DNA of 52,191 bases from Pseudomonadota bacterium (GTDB taxonomy: Bacteria > Pseudomonadota > Gammaproteobacteria > Burkholderiales > Burkholderiaceae_C): positions 83,085-135,275 of the forward strand of contig JAKARB010000014.1 in assembly GCA_021819435.1 (NCBI GenBank), in the 5' to 3' direction. The position numbers were made by a program, and so were the translations under genes. Shown here piece after piece: positions 34,861 through 44,225 of this stretch. The notes beneath the pieces are model-generated. The model was not told where the DNA came from and searched no databases. It saw only the letters and a list, made by a program, of their open reading frames with translations. Each line of letters starts with the position of its first letter. Positions within the stretch are counted from its first letter, which is position 1.

Positions 34861-34930
34861 ATACACCGTCCGCATGCAGGGGGGGCGCCCTCTTTCTAAC
34901 ATTTTTATCAACTTCCCTTTGATTCTGTCC

Positions 34931-34957
34931 TCAATTCCAAGCCGAGAAGGCCGAAAA
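34931..34957 (+). promoter_or_regulatory. Weak candidate sigma-28 promoter for the chemoreceptor
   Basis: TCAATTCC, eleven bases, then GCCGAAAA. The -10 matches the sigma-28 consensus GCCGATAA at seven of eight bases, while the -35 matches TAAAGTTT at only four. It lies 66 bases before the start codon. Confidence 0.25.
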
Positions 34958-35022
34958 CGAGGTTGATGCGCGGCGCGCCACCACAGCCGAGCGCTCGTGC
35001 CACAGAAGTCGAAAGGAACAAC

Positions 35023-36594
35023 GTGAAAAAGCTCACCGTGAAGGCCAGGCTCGCCCTGAGCCTCGGATTGATGGCTGCCCTGATGGCGATCATCGCCGTC
35101 ACCGCCCTGCTGTCCTTGAACAGCGCCCGCGAGCGGCTGGATCACATGGTCCATGGCGTGCAGGCCAACTTCCAGCTTGCATCGGACCTTCGCGGCGCGG
35201 TCAACCAACGTGCGATTTCCGTGCGCAACCTGGTCCTGGTGCACGACCCCGAGGCCTTGAAAGAAGAGCGCGCCACCGTGTTGCAAGCGCATGAGGAGGT
35301 CGGCGAGAAACTGCGTCAACTCAAGGCAACCGTGTCGGATGCGGACGTGTCCCAGGCGGAGAAGGACAAGGTCGGGGCCATCGATGCCATCGAGGCGCGC
35401 TACGGCCCCATCGCCACCAACATCGTGAAACTGGCCCTGTCCAGCCAGCACGACCAGGCCATCGACCAGATGGACAACGCCTGCCGTCCCGCGCTCAAGG
35501 AGCTGACAGGTGCCATCGCCGAATACATGCGCCTGACCCACGAGCGCTCGCTGCAAGTGATCGCTGCGGCCGATGCCGAATACCGCACCCAACGCGCCAC
35601 CCTCATCGGCCTGTGCCTGTTCGCTTTCGTTGGCGCGGGGGTCCTGGGTTGGTTGCTGATCCGCAGCCTGATGGCCGCCCTCGGCGCCGAGCCGCAAGAC
35701 CTCAACGAAGCCGTGCTGCGCGTCGCCTCGGGTGACCTGATGCCCGTCCCTGGCGCAGCCCAGGCCGCGCCCAGCAGCATCCTGGCCACCATGGGCCGCA
35801 TGCAGCAAGACCTGTCGGCGCTCGTGGCCCAGGTGCGCAACACCAGCGAATCGATCGCCACCGGCTCCAGCCAGATCGCCACCGGCAACGCCGACCTGTC
35901 TCAGCGCACCGAAGAGCAGGCCTCCAACCTGCAGCAGACCTCCGCCTCGATGATGGAGATCCGCTCCACCGTGGAGCGCAACGCCGACACCGCCCGCCAG
36001 GCCGCCTTGCTGGCGAACTCGGCGAGCGAGGCCGCCCAGCACGGCGGCGACGTGATGCGTCAGGTCATCGACACCATGACGGACATCGCCGCAAGCTCAC
36101 GCAAGGTCACCGACATCATCGCCGTCATCGATGGCATCGCCTTCCAGACCAACATCCTAGCGCTCAATGCTGCGGTGGAAGCCGCCCGCGCTGGCGAGCA
36201 AGGCCGTGGCTTCGCTGTGGTGGCGGGCGAGGTGCGCACGCTGGCCCAGCGCAGCGCCGAAGCCGCCAAGGAGATCAAGAGCCTGATCGGCACCAGCACC
36301 GACAAGGTCGACAACGGCACCCGCCTCGTCGAGAACGCCGGGACCTCCATCGGCGACATCGTGGCGCAGGTGCACAAGGTGGCCGCCTTCATCGGCGAGA
36401 TCAGCACCTCGGCGGTTGAGCAGACTTCGGCCATCGGCCAGGTGTCGGACGCGGTCGGTCAACTGGACCAGGTCACGCAGCAGAACGCCGCGCTGGTCGA
36501 AGAAGGCGCGGCGGCGGCCGAGAGCCTCAAGCACCAGGCCAATGTGCTCGCCGACCTCGTCAACCGATTCCAGCTCGCGCCCGGGGCCCGCTGA
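35023..36594 (+). CDS. Methyl-accepting chemotaxis protein
   Basis: 523 residues from GTG 35023, which has AAAGGA six bases upstream; an earlier ATG at 34966 is less likely. TM1 (~12-32), a four-helix-bundle periplasmic domain (~35-190) and TM2 ([20 protein letters not shown]) are followed by HAMP and the signalling domain. The hairpin tip ([20 protein letters not shown]) is fully conserved, with methylation-type helices either side. The four-helix sensor binds small ligands or partner proteins. No CheB/CheR pentapeptide is seen at the C-terminus (LAPGAR). Confidence 0.93.
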   Translation: MKKLTVKARLALSLGLMAALMAIIAVTALLSLNSARERLDHMVHGVQANFQLASDLRGAVNQRAISVRNLVLVHDPEALKEERATVLQAHEEVGEKLRQLKATVSDADVSQAEKDKVGAIDAIEARYGPIATNIVKLALSSQHDQAIDQMDNACRPALKELTGAIAEYMRLTHERSLQVIAAADAEYRTQRATLIGLCLFAFVGAGVLGWLLIRSLMAALGAEPQDLNEAVLRVASGDLMPVPGAAQAAPSSILATMGRMQQDLSALVAQVRNTSESIATGSSQIATGNADLSQRTEEQASNLQQTSASMMEIRSTVERNADTARQAALLANSASEAAQHGGDVMRQVIDTMTDIAASSRKVTDIIAVIDGIAFQTNILALNAAVEAARAGEQGRGFAVVAGEVRTLAQRSAEAAKEIKSLIGTSTDKVDNGTRLVENAGTSIGDIVAQVHKVAAFIGEISTSAVEQTSAIGQVSDAVGQLDQVTQQNAALVEEGAAAAESLKHQANVLADLVNRFQLAPGAR

Positions 36595-36651
36595 GGCGAT
36601 GCACCGCCATCCCGCACGCCTGCCCCAAGCACGATAGCCACCGCCAGCCCC

Positions 36652-36686
36652 GAAGCCGGCCGACCCTCACCAGGGCAGCCGGCTTC
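36652..36686. terminator. Hairpin between convergent chemoreceptor and MetH genes
   Basis: GAAGCCGGC and GCCGGCTTC form a nine-pair perfect stem with a 17-base loop, ending three bases before the MetH-domain stop. It is positioned to end transcription from the chemoreceptor side, but no long T run is present. Confidence 0.45.
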
Positions 36687-36688
36687 GT

Positions 36689-37768
36689 TCAATTCGAGCC
36701 CGTCAGCCAGCCCCGCGTCTCGCCATGCAGACAGCGGGGCTGCCATTTGCCCACGCGCTGGGCGATGGCGGCGATGTGATCCGGCGTGGTGCCGCAGCAG
36801 CCGCCCGCGATGTTGAGGAAGCCCGCCTTGGCGAACTCCTCGACCAGGCCGCCGGTGATCTCGGGGGTCTCATCGAAGCCGGTGTCGCTCATCGGGTTGG
36901 GCAGGCCGGCGTTGGGATAGCAACTGATGAAGGTGTCGCCTGCGATCTTGGAGAGTTCCTCCACATAAGGCCGCATCAGCGTGGCGCCCAGCGCGCAGTT
37001 CAGGCCGATGGCCAGCGGGTGGGCGTGGCGCACCGAGTGCCAGAAGGCGCTGACCGTCTGGCCTGACAGGATGCGGCCAGAAGCGTCCGTCACCGTGCCG
37101 GAGATGATGATGGGCAGGCGCTCGCCGGTGTCCTCGAACAGCTCGTCGATGGCGAAGATGGCCGCCTTGGCGTTGAGCGTGTCGAAGATGGTCTCGACCA
37201 GGAAGACGTCACAACCGCCCTCCATCAGCGCCTTGGCCTGATCGTAATAGGCCTTGCGCAGGGTGTCGAAATCGACGTTGCGCGCGCCCGGGTCGTTCAC
37301 ATCGGGGCTGATGCTGGCCGTCTTCGGCGTCGGGCCGATGGCGCCGGCCGCGAAGCGCGGCTTGTCGGGCGTGCTGTACTTGTCGCAGGCCTCGCGGGCC
37401 ATGCGCGCCGCCACCAGGTTCATCTCAGCGGCCAGCTCGGGCAGCTCGTAGTCGTCCTGCGCGACGGTGGTGGCACCGAAGGTGTTGGTCTCGATGATGT
37501 CGGCGCCGGCGGCCAGGTACTGCTCGTGGATCTCGCGGATGACTTCGGGCTTGGTGAGTTGCAGCAGCTCGTTGTTGCCCTTGAGGTCCTTGCCGTGGTC
37601 GGCGAAACGCTTGCCCCGGTAGTCGGCCTCGGTCAGCTTGTAGCGCTGGATCATGGTGCCCATGGCGCCATCGAGCACCACGATGCGCTGGCGCATGATC
37701 TCGGGGAGCTGTGCGGCGCGGGTGTAAGGGCGGCGTTCGACGGGAGGGCGGGCGGCTGAGGCGGTCAT
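36689..37768 (-). CDS. metH: Free-standing MetH homocysteine-binding domain (split methionine synthase part 1)
   Basis: 359 residues covering only the Hcy-binding module of cobalamin-dependent methionine synthase; full MetH has about 1,200. [15 protein letters not shown] opens the domain, [12 protein letters not shown] follows, and the zinc cysteines lie in GLNCALG and GGCCGTTP. Burkholderiales often have MetH as two genes, with this part followed by the folate/cobalamin/activation part. Here the next gene downstream is the convergent chemoreceptor, so part 2 must lie elsewhere. No cobalamin or SAM riboswitch was seen in the 150 bases upstream. Confidence 0.92.
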   Translation of the reverse strand: MTASAARPPVERRPYTRAAQLPEIMRQRIVVLDGAMGTMIQRYKLTEADYRGKRFADHGKDLKGNNELLQLTKPEVIREIHEQYLAAGADIIETNTFGATTVAQDDYELPELAAEMNLVAARMAREACDKYSTPDKPRFAAGAIGPTPKTASISPDVNDPGARNVDFDTLRKAYYDQAKALMEGGCDVFLVETIFDTLNAKAAIFAIDELFEDTGERLPIIISGTVTDASGRILSGQTVSAFWHSVRHAHPLAIGLNCALGATLMRPYVEELSKIAGDTFISCYPNAGLPNPMSDTGFDETPEITGGLVEEFAKAGFLNIAGGCCGTTPDHIAAIAQRVGKWQPRCLHGETRGWLTGSN

Positions 37769-37919
37769 GCCCTCGATTTTAGGCGGGCCCACCGCCTCGG
37801 CGGCCGCCCCTGGGTAACGCCGCTGGATAACGCCCCCTCCCCCAGAATGCCCCCACAACTCACACAAATTCGGACAATCGGTTAGCGTGCCGCGTCCCCC
37901 TACCATCAGGAGCCTTGTC

Positions 37920-38504
37920 ATGTTTCACGCTGGTCGAGCCTTGCTTTGCGCCGTCCTCCTGGCCGCCGCCCTCCCCACCGCGGTTCACGCCACCGAGCCA
38001 CTGCAATCCGTCGGGTCCGTGGACTTGAAGCGCTACCAGGGGCGCTGGTACCAGATCGCCTACTACCCCAACACATTCCAGAAGCAATGCGTGGGCGACA
38101 CCACCGCCGACTACCGCCTGCTGATGACCGGGCACGTCGAAGTCACCAACCGATGCGCCACCGCCAATGGCAGCACCTCCCAGGTGATCGGCGCCGCCCG
38201 CGTGAAGCCAGAGAAGTTCCTGGGCGTGCCAATCAGCAAGGGCACCGACACGAGCAAACTCGAAGTGCGGTTCGCGCCCAGCTTCCTCGCTTGGCTGGAC
38301 GCGGTGTGGGCACCATACTGGGTGATCCAGCTGGCCGACGACTACCGCTACGCCGTTGTCGGCGAACCCAACCGCAAGTTCCTGTGGATCCTGTCGCGCA
38401 CGCCCACGCTGGCCGTGGCGGACCGCACCGCGATCGAGGCCAAGCTGGTTGAGCAAGGCTATGACGTCACGCGCTTGAAGGAAGAGCCTCAGCAGCCGAG
38501 GTGA
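37920..38504 (+). CDS. blc: Lipocalin family protein
   Basis: 194 residues with a signal peptide (ending AVHATEP) but no lipobox, so it is probably periplasmic and soluble rather than an outer-membrane lipoprotein like E. coli Blc. [13 protein letters not shown] is the lipocalin GxW motif, [11 protein letters not shown] and [19 protein letters not shown] match the later strands, and FLWILSRTP is the closing motif. It would bind fatty acids or lysophospholipids. CAGGAG precedes the ATG. It is divergent from the MetH gene. Confidence 0.9.
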   Translation: MFHAGRALLCAVLLAAALPTAVHATEPLQSVGSVDLKRYQGRWYQIAYYPNTFQKQCVGDTTADYRLLMTGHVEVTNRCATANGSTSQVIGAARVKPEKFLGVPISKGTDTSKLEVRFAPSFLAWLDAVWAPYWVIQLADDYRYAVVGEPNRKFLWILSRTPTLAVADRTAIEAKLVEQGYDVTRLKEEPQQPR

Positions 38505-38609
38505 GTGCATCCATCGGCCATCAAGGGCTGTTGCGCACTCGCAGGCGAATGGATGACATGAGCCTGTCCGACAAGGCGATGGCCTCTTCATCGGTCAGGC
38601 TGCTGGAAA

Positions 38610-39056
38610 TCACTTTGGCTGCGGCGCAGCACAGGTCGTGAGCGCCTTCCGGGCAGCAGCCAGATCGCCGAGTTGATTGGGATTCTTCAAGCACGCGTCA
38701 TCTTGCTCGATGAACACTTTGCCATCCTGTTCGCGCAGCTTGAACAGCGCGGTCACGTAGCGCCAGCCTTTGCCAATGTCATCGGGCTTCTTGGCAAGGG
38801 GTTTGCCGGTGAGGTAGTAACTCAACGAAAACAGGATGGCGTCCTGCCCTTTGACGCGCGCCACACCCCGAACGCCGTTGCACCAGGTGTTGCCATCGGC
38901 TTCGTTGAGCTTGATGTCGTGCTTGGCGAGTTGCTTGAGGTTGGTGTCGTAGATGAAGAAGGCGCAGATGCCGCCGCCGGCCAGCGGCTTGGAATTGGTC
39001 TTGTTTGCTACGTCGCGCTTGATTCGGGCAGATTCTTGCTTTGATATGTACTGCAC
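38610..39056 (-). CDS. Hypothetical protein, uncertain start and possibly frameshifted end
   Basis: About 148 residues from GTG 39056, the only plausible start; no ATG exists upstream before the GGDEF-EAL stop. Its composition is less GC-rich than its neighbours. FIYDTNLKQLAKHDIKLNE and KGWRYVTALFKLREQDGKVF give a compact domain with three Cys. The frame ends at 38610. The adjacent frame continues with a protein-like sequence to 38521, so the gene may be frameshifted or longer. No family is recognised. Confidence 0.45.
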   Translation of the reverse strand: MQYISKQESARIKRDVANKTNSKPLAGGGICAFFIYDTNLKQLAKHDIKLNEADGNTWCNGVRGVARVKGQDAILFSLSYYLTGKPLAKKPDDIGKGWRYVTALFKLREQDGKVFIEQDDACLKNPNQLGDLAAARKALTTCAAPQPK

Positions 39057-39106
39057 GCCCGCGACATAGAACGTGTGCTGGGGGAACGTCGCAAGCAGTC
39101 GTAAGC

Positions 39107-40783
39107 TCAGGCGGGCGGATCGGTGGCGCGGCCGCGCTTGCCCGGCGGGGCTTGCGGATCAGCGTCGTCGGCCTGGAAGTCGCCGTCGGCGAAGTTGCCG
39201 GGGCGGATGCGCGAGCCGTTGCCCTCGAGCCAGGCTTGCATGTGGCGTGCAGGCATGGGCTTGGCGAGCAGGAAACCTTGCAGTTCGTCGCAGCCCAGTC
39301 GGCGCAGGATATCGAGCTGGGCTTGGGTTTCCACGCCTTCGGCGACGATGCCGAGACCCAGCGCATGCGAGAGCTTGGTGATGGCGCGGACGGTGGCGCG
39401 GGCATCGGCATCGCGATCGAGATCTTGCATGAAGCTGCGATCGATCTTGAGCTGCGAGGCTGGCAGCTTGCCCAGGTAGCTCAGCGAGGAGTGGCCGGTG
39501 CCCAGGTCGTCGATGGCGAGGTGCACGCCGAGTTGGGCGAGACGCTCGAACAGGCGCAGCGTGGCCTGGGGGTCTTCCATCGCGGCAGACTCGGTGATTT
39601 CGAGGGTCAGGTGGTCGGCGGGCACGGCGTGGCGTTGCAGCGCTTCCTGCACGCATTCGACGAGGTCGCTCTGGCGCAGTTGGTGCGCGGACAGGTTGAC
39701 GGCCACCCGCAAGCCCAGGCCGAGTTCATGCCAGGCGCGCATCTGTCGGCAGGCCTCGTCGGTGACCCACTGCCCGAGGCCGCCGATGAGGCCAAAGCGC
39801 TCGGCGATGGGCACGAACACGCTGGGTCCGACCAGGCCTCGCTCGGGGTGGTGCCAACGCACCAAGGCTTCCAGGCCGGTGACCTGCCCTGTTCTGCCGT
39901 CGACCTTGGGCTGGTAGTGCAGCTCCAGGCCCGTGCGGGTTTCGAGGGCGCGGCGCAGTTCGCGTTGCAGGCCGATGATGTCCTGCTCGCCTTCCTCCAT
40001 GCCGGGGTCGAAGAAGCAGTGCATGTTCCCGCCGGCATGCTTGGCGGCGAGCATGGCGGCGTCGGCGCGGGCGATCAGGCGGGCACGTGGGCCGTGGTCG
40101 GGGTAGAGCACGATACCGATGGAGCAAGACACCTGCAACCGCCGATTGGGCAGTTGATGGGGCAGTTGATGGGGCCGCAGCACGGCCTGGCGGATGCGAT
40201 CAGCCACGAGAGCTGCGGCGGCGCTGTCGGGGTCGCCATCCATGAGCATGAGGAATTCGTCGGCGCCGATGCGAGCGATGGTGTCGCTCGAACGCGCCAG
40301 CGCGAGCACACGGGTGGCGACTTCGCGCAGCACGCTGTCGCCCGCGCTGCGGCCGAAGGTGTCGTTGATGGCCTTGAAGCCATCGAGGTCGATGGACAGC
40401 AGCGCCAGCCGGCGTTGGCGGGCTTCGGCGCGCAAGGCTGCTGCGGCGAGGTGGTCTTCCAGCATGAGGCGGCTGGCGAGGCCGGTCAGCGGGTCGGACA
40501 AGGCGGATCGCGCACCCTGCATCAGCTCGCTAGGGTCGAAGAGCTTGCCGGCAGCCGGCTCGTTGTCATCGGGCGAGTCGGGTGTTTTGGGCTCGTTGGC
40601 GCCAACTGCGTCAACGTGGCCACCCAAGCCCTCCGTGGCCTCGTTGGCTGCGGTGAGCGGGTTCGCCTGGTCATCATGGATCCAGCCACGCCTGCGCAAG
40701 AACTGGTGAACGACAACGCCCAGCATGCCGCCCATGATCGCGGTCGACGCAAGCCAAAGCACTTCCCTCAATGTGATGCTCAT
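39107..40783 (-). CDS. GGDEF-EAL protein with degenerate GGDEF, probable c-di-GMP phosphodiesterase
   Basis: 558 residues. One N-terminal helix (~9-28) is followed by an unstructured linker, a GGDEF domain (~95-255) whose motif reads IGADEF, and an EAL domain (~275-510). The EAL site is well kept: LEALVRWHHP, VNLSAHQLR, EITESAAMED, IDDLGTGHSSLSYL, KIDRSF and AEGVET. The degenerate cyclase motif suggests that phosphodiesterase activity dominates. The start overlaps the stop of the related upstream gene by four bases, so both are made from one transcript. Confidence 0.9.
   Translation of the reverse strand: MSITLREVLWLASTAIMGGMLGVVVHQFLRRRGWIHDDQANPLTAANEATEGLGGHVDAVGANEPKTPDSPDDNEPAAGKLFDPSELMQGARSALSDPLTGLASRLMLEDHLAAAALRAEARQRRLALLSIDLDGFKAINDTFGRSAGDSVLREVATRVLALARSSDTIARIGADEFLMLMDGDPDSAAAALVADRIRQAVLRPHQLPHQLPNRRLQVSCSIGIVLYPDHGPRARLIARADAAMLAAKHAGGNMHCFFDPGMEEGEQDIIGLQRELRRALETRTGLELHYQPKVDGRTGQVTGLEALVRWHHPERGLVGPSVFVPIAERFGLIGGLGQWVTDEACRQMRAWHELGLGLRVAVNLSAHQLRQSDLVECVQEALQRHAVPADHLTLEITESAAMEDPQATLRLFERLAQLGVHLAIDDLGTGHSSLSYLGKLPASQLKIDRSFMQDLDRDADARATVRAITKLSHALGLGIVAEGVETQAQLDILRRLGCDELQGFLLAKPMPARHMQAWLEGNGSRIRPGNFADGDFQADDADPQAPPGKRGRATDPPA
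40150..40173 (+). repeat. Perfect 12-base tandem duplication inside the GGDEF-EAL gene
   Basis: The unit GCAGTTGATGGG occurs twice back to back. It adds four residues, giving HQLPHQLP in the GGDEF domain, and keeps the frame, so it looks like a recent slippage event. Confidence 0.8.
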
Positions 40784-42960
40784 GGGCGGTTCGCCTCGAG
40801 ATCCGACCAGGCCGTGGCGAGGTCGCTGGCTTCACGGGCGTTTTCTTCGTTCAGGTCTGATGTCATCGGCTTGGATGCCAAGGGGATGGGCGAGCCGCGC
40901 TGTCCCAGCCACTTCATCAGCGTGGGCTCGGACATCGGTCGGGCGAAGAGGAAACCTTGCAGCTCGTCGCAATGCAGTTGCGCGAGGATGTCGGCCTGGT
41001 CTTGCGTTTCGACGCCTTCGGCCACGACTTTCAGGCCCAGCGCATGGGCCAGGCGCACCACGGCTTCGACGATGGCTTGCGCGTCGAGGCTGCTGTCGAG
41101 GTCGCGCACGAAGCTGCGGTCGATCTTGAGCTGGCGCGCGGGCAGGCGGCGCAGGTAGCTGAGCGACGAATAGCCGGTGCCGAAGTCGTCGATGGACAGG
41201 CGCACGCCGATCTGGTCGAGCATGTCGAAGACGCGCAGCGAGGCTTCGATGTCTTCCATGGCCACCGATTCGGTGATCTCCATGATGAGCATGCGCGCGG
41301 GCACGCGGTGGCGACGCAGGGCCTCGCGCACGCGCTGTTCGAGGTCGGGCTGACGCAATTGATGCACCGAGAGGTTGACCGCCACGGGGATGTCGAGGCC
41401 CAGATCGTGCCACATGCGCAGGTGGTGGCACGCCTCGTCGATGACCCATTGGCCTAGCTCGCCGATCAGGCCGAAGCGCTCGGCCACGGGGATGAATTCG
41501 GCGGGGCTGACCATGCCGCGTGTCGGGTGATGCCAGCGCAGCAGGGCCTCGACGCCAGCGAGCTCACCCGTGGTTGCGCGCAACTTGGGCTGGAAGTGCA
41601 AGGCGAGTTCCTTGCGTGCCACGGCGTGGCGCAGATCACGCTGCATTTCGACCTGCGCTGCGCTCACGCGGTCCATGCCGCGTTCGAAGAAGCAGTACAC
41701 GCCCCCGCCAGCGCGGCGGGCCGTGAGCATGGCGTCGTTGGCGTGTGACATGAGCTGTTCGGGCGTGGCGCTGTCGGGGTAGCGCGCGATCCCGATGGAG
41801 CAGCTCACCGTGATCTCCTGGTCGTGAATGAGGCAGGGCTCGTGCACCGCGTCTTGCAGCCGCTGGGCCAGCAAGGCGGTGACGTGCTCGTCGCCCAGCC
41901 CTCGGCAGGCGAGCAGGAATTCATCGGTGTCCGAACGCGCCAGCACGTCGCCATCCCGGATGAGGCCTTGCAGGCGCAGCGACAGCGTCTGGATCAGGCC
42001 ATCGCCCACGTGGTGCCCATAGGTGCCCGTGAAGGCGTGGAAGCCATCGATGTTCAGGCGCAGCACGCTCAGGTGCAGCACCTGGTCGCTGGCTTGTTCG
42101 ATGAGCTCGCGCACCTGCAATTCGAAGCCGGCGCGATTGGCCAGGCCCGTGGCCGCGTCGCGCAGCGAGGCTTCTTCCAGGGCCGTCTGTGCCGCCTTGA
42201 GGGAGGCCGAAAGCGCCTGGTTGCGCGCCAGGTTGCGGGCGTCCTGCAAGGTGCCGATGTGGGCCATGATGAGCAGGATCAGCACCGTGGCGGTGAGCAC
42301 GAACTCCAGTGAGTCGCCGGAGAGCTGTCCTTCGCTGAGGCAGATGGCCGCCCATGGCACACCGATCGCGCTCACCTGCAAGGCCATGCCTGACCACAGC
42401 ACGGTCCCCACCAGCACAGCGATGGCCAGGTTGCGCGCCTGACGGGGCTCTTCGCTGATGTTCGACCTGATCAACAGCGAGCCCAGGCCGCATCCCAGCA
42501 GGATGAGCAGGAAGGCGGCGAGCGTCGCCTTCGGGTCCCAGACCATGGCCGGCTGCAACATGATCGACGTGGCGTTGACAAACACCAAGGTCTGCAAGCC
42601 AACGGCCACGAGGACGGAGCCCATCACCCGCATGCGCGCACGCAAGCCGCTGTGCGTCTGCATCCAGATGGCCGCCGCAGCGATCACGATGGCTGGCAGC
42701 CACGAGGCCAGCACCACATCGCGCACATAGCCCACCTTGATGGGCAGCTGCATGGCCACGAGGCTGAGGAACGAGGCGGCCCACATGCCAGTGCCCACCA
42801 CGAGCGCACCGCCGAGGATCCAGGCCATGCCTGCATCGCGATCATTGGCGCGCACTCGCCGGATCACCATGCCTTGCAATGAAACGGCGTACACAGCCAG
42901 CAACCAGGCCGGCGCGAGGGCCGAGCCGCTCCAGCTTGTTGCCATGAAGGTTGAAGACAT
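40780..42960 (-). CDS. Seven-helix GGDEF-EAL protein with eroded MHYT-like and GGDEF motifs
   Basis: 726 residues. The first ~255 have about seven helices laid out like an MHYT sensor, but the MHYT signature is replaced: GTGMWAASFLSLVA has no Met-His pair. The GGDEF motif reads SDTDEF, so cyclase activity is unlikely. The EAL domain is intact (VEALLRWHHP, EITESVAMED, DDFGTGYSSLSYL, KIDRSF, AEGVET). AGGAG lies before the ATG at 42960. It heads a two-gene unit with the neighbouring GGDEF-EAL gene, probably lowering cyclic di-GMP. Confidence 0.88.
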   Translation of the reverse strand: MSSTFMATSWSGSALAPAWLLAVYAVSLQGMVIRRVRANDRDAGMAWILGGALVVGTGMWAASFLSLVAMQLPIKVGYVRDVVLASWLPAIVIAAAAIWMQTHSGLRARMRVMGSVLVAVGLQTLVFVNATSIMLQPAMVWDPKATLAAFLLILLGCGLGSLLIRSNISEEPRQARNLAIAVLVGTVLWSGMALQVSAIGVPWAAICLSEGQLSGDSLEFVLTATVLILLIMAHIGTLQDARNLARNQALSASLKAAQTALEEASLRDAATGLANRAGFELQVRELIEQASDQVLHLSVLRLNIDGFHAFTGTYGHHVGDGLIQTLSLRLQGLIRDGDVLARSDTDEFLLACRGLGDEHVTALLAQRLQDAVHEPCLIHDQEITVSCSIGIARYPDSATPEQLMSHANDAMLTARRAGGGVYCFFERGMDRVSAAQVEMQRDLRHAVARKELALHFQPKLRATTGELAGVEALLRWHHPTRGMVSPAEFIPVAERFGLIGELGQWVIDEACHHLRMWHDLGLDIPVAVNLSVHQLRQPDLEQRVREALRRHRVPARMLIMEITESVAMEDIEASLRVFDMLDQIGVRLSIDDFGTGYSSLSYLRRLPARQLKIDRSFVRDLDSSLDAQAIVEAVVRLAHALGLKVVAEGVETQDQADILAQLHCDELQGFLFARPMSEPTLMKWLGQRGSPIPLASKPMTSDLNEENAREASDLATAWSDLEANRP

Positions 42961-43009
42961 CCGCGCTCCTGGGTGGAGCCAGCGGTGGCCGCCGGCGCCG
43001 ATTTCGATC

Positions 43010-43025
43010 TCACACCTGGGTGTGA
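43010..43025. promoter_or_regulatory. Palindrome upstream of the GGDEF-EAL pair
   Basis: TCACACCTGGGTGTGA has seven paired bases on each side of a TG centre. It lies about 50 bases before the start of the seven-helix GGDEF-EAL gene, in the 165-base spacer. It is a candidate operator for an unknown dimeric regulator. Confidence 0.4.
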
Positions 43026-43125
43026 TCGGGTCTTCGGCGCATGCGCGCGGGAACTTGAGCGGCTGGGAGATGCGAGGCGCCAGGAAGCGTCAATGCTTCA
43101 CAGAAACCACCTCATGAAACGCACT

Positions 43126-43404
43126 TCAGTGCATGACCACGGGCTGCTGAGCCATGCCGGCGTAGCGCTCGAGGTAGGCGTCGAACTCTTCGACGCTGGG
43201 CGAGGACTCGATCAGGGCCTCGACACCTTCCTTGAAGGTCTCGGCGAGGGCGCCTTCGATGAAGATTTCCTTGCGGGCGAACTTGTCGACAATCTCGTAG
43301 CCACCGCGCGTCAAGGCAACGTTGTGGCGGGCCGGACCGTGTTCATCGGCGGCCAGTTCGATCTGCACCACCGCGTAACTGTCCGAGTTGTAAAGCATGT
43401 GCAT
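43126..43404 (-). CDS. DUF3567 family protein
   Basis: 92 residues starting MHMLYNSDSYAVVQIELA, with RGGYEIVDKFARKEIFIEGA and an ending AQQPVVMH. This is the DUF3567 pattern, found in Burkholderiales. It is small, soluble and of unknown function. GGAG eight bases before the ATG fixes the start, although an open frame continues to 43692. The 185-base spacer upstream holds a GC-rich hairpin near 43557-43572 that may end the DUF3833 transcript. Confidence 0.85.
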   Translation of the reverse strand: MHMLYNSDSYAVVQIELAADEHGPARHNVALTRGGYEIVDKFARKEIFIEGALAETFKEGVEALIESSPSVEEFDAYLERYAGMAQQPVVMH

Positions 43405-43589
43405 GGACGACACTCCAGAGTCCTTGAGACCGTCTTCCGTCAGGGCCGTGAGCCGGCAGACCGTTTCCATCATGACGGGTCCATCGGCCTCGTCATCCCC
43501 CGACTTGAGGGCGGAGCGGGCCGGCTCAAGGCCTGCCGTGCCGAAATGCACGCCATCCCCCGCGAATGCGCGGGCGGACGCCTTCGGGG

Positions 43590-44156
43590 TCAGGGCTTGC
43601 TGAAGCTCAGCGTGACATCGCCCAGGTGGATGCCGAACTTGCTCATCGCAGCGCGGTTGAGAACCACCTGATGGTCGATGCGGTACATCCAATCGTCGAA
43701 CTGGAACTCGATGGGCTTGCCATCGACCGGTACCCGCATGGTGTAGCGAAAGCGGATGGCGTTGCCCGCCTGCTCGCCCTCGGCCACCCCGACGATGTCG
43801 GCGGCACGGCCTTCAAAGCGCCCGCCGCCCAGGTCTTTGAGCTGCCAGACGCGGCGCTCTTGCGTGCCGTCGCTGTAGGTGAAGTCTTCTTCGAGGACGC
43901 CGGTGTCGCCGCTCCAGCGCCCTTGCATCGCAACCGTGAAGCGCTTGACGACCCGGCCAGATCGATCGGTGAACATGCCATGGGCGCGCACCGGCCCCGA
44001 GAAATAGGCACGGAAATCCATGGCTGGCTGTTCGGCCCGGTAGTCCGCTGGTTGGGGCGTTGAACCGCAGGCCGACAAGCCCAGCGTCAAAGCCAGGGAC
44101 AGGGCCAACGCGCCGAATCGGGCGCGGCGATGTTGGGCAGGCATGGCGTGTGTCAT
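43590..44156 (-). CDS. DUF3833 lipoprotein
   Basis: 188 residues with a lipobox LGLSAC after a basic, hydrophobic leader, so a membrane-anchored envelope protein. FRAYFSGPVRAHGMFTDRSG, EEDFTYSDGTQERRVW and the ending MSKFGIHLGDVTLSFSK are the DUF3833 blocks. The fold is probably a lipocalin-like barrel. It is the last gene of the series behind the LitR-type regulator, 69 bases after the MFS gene. In many proteobacteria DUF3833 is found with Cfa-like and DUF1365 genes. Confidence 0.85.
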   Translation of the reverse strand: MTHAMPAQHRRARFGALALSLALTLGLSACGSTPQPADYRAEQPAMDFRAYFSGPVRAHGMFTDRSGRVVKRFTVAMQGRWSGDTGVLEEDFTYSDGTQERRVWQLKDLGGGRFEGRAADIVGVAEGEQAGNAIRFRYTMRVPVDGKPIEFQFDDWMYRIDHQVVLNRAAMSKFGIHLGDVTLSFSKP

Positions 44157-44225
44157 GTCGGGCTCCTGGGTGCGATGAAGGGGTGGATGAGAGGCAGGCG
44201 AAGCAGCCGTGAGGCAGCGCCCAGA

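Noticed and set aside
36600..37900. Cobalamin or SAM riboswitch upstream of the MetH domain gene
   Set aside because: No B12-box-like or SAM-I core was found in the 150 bases upstream.
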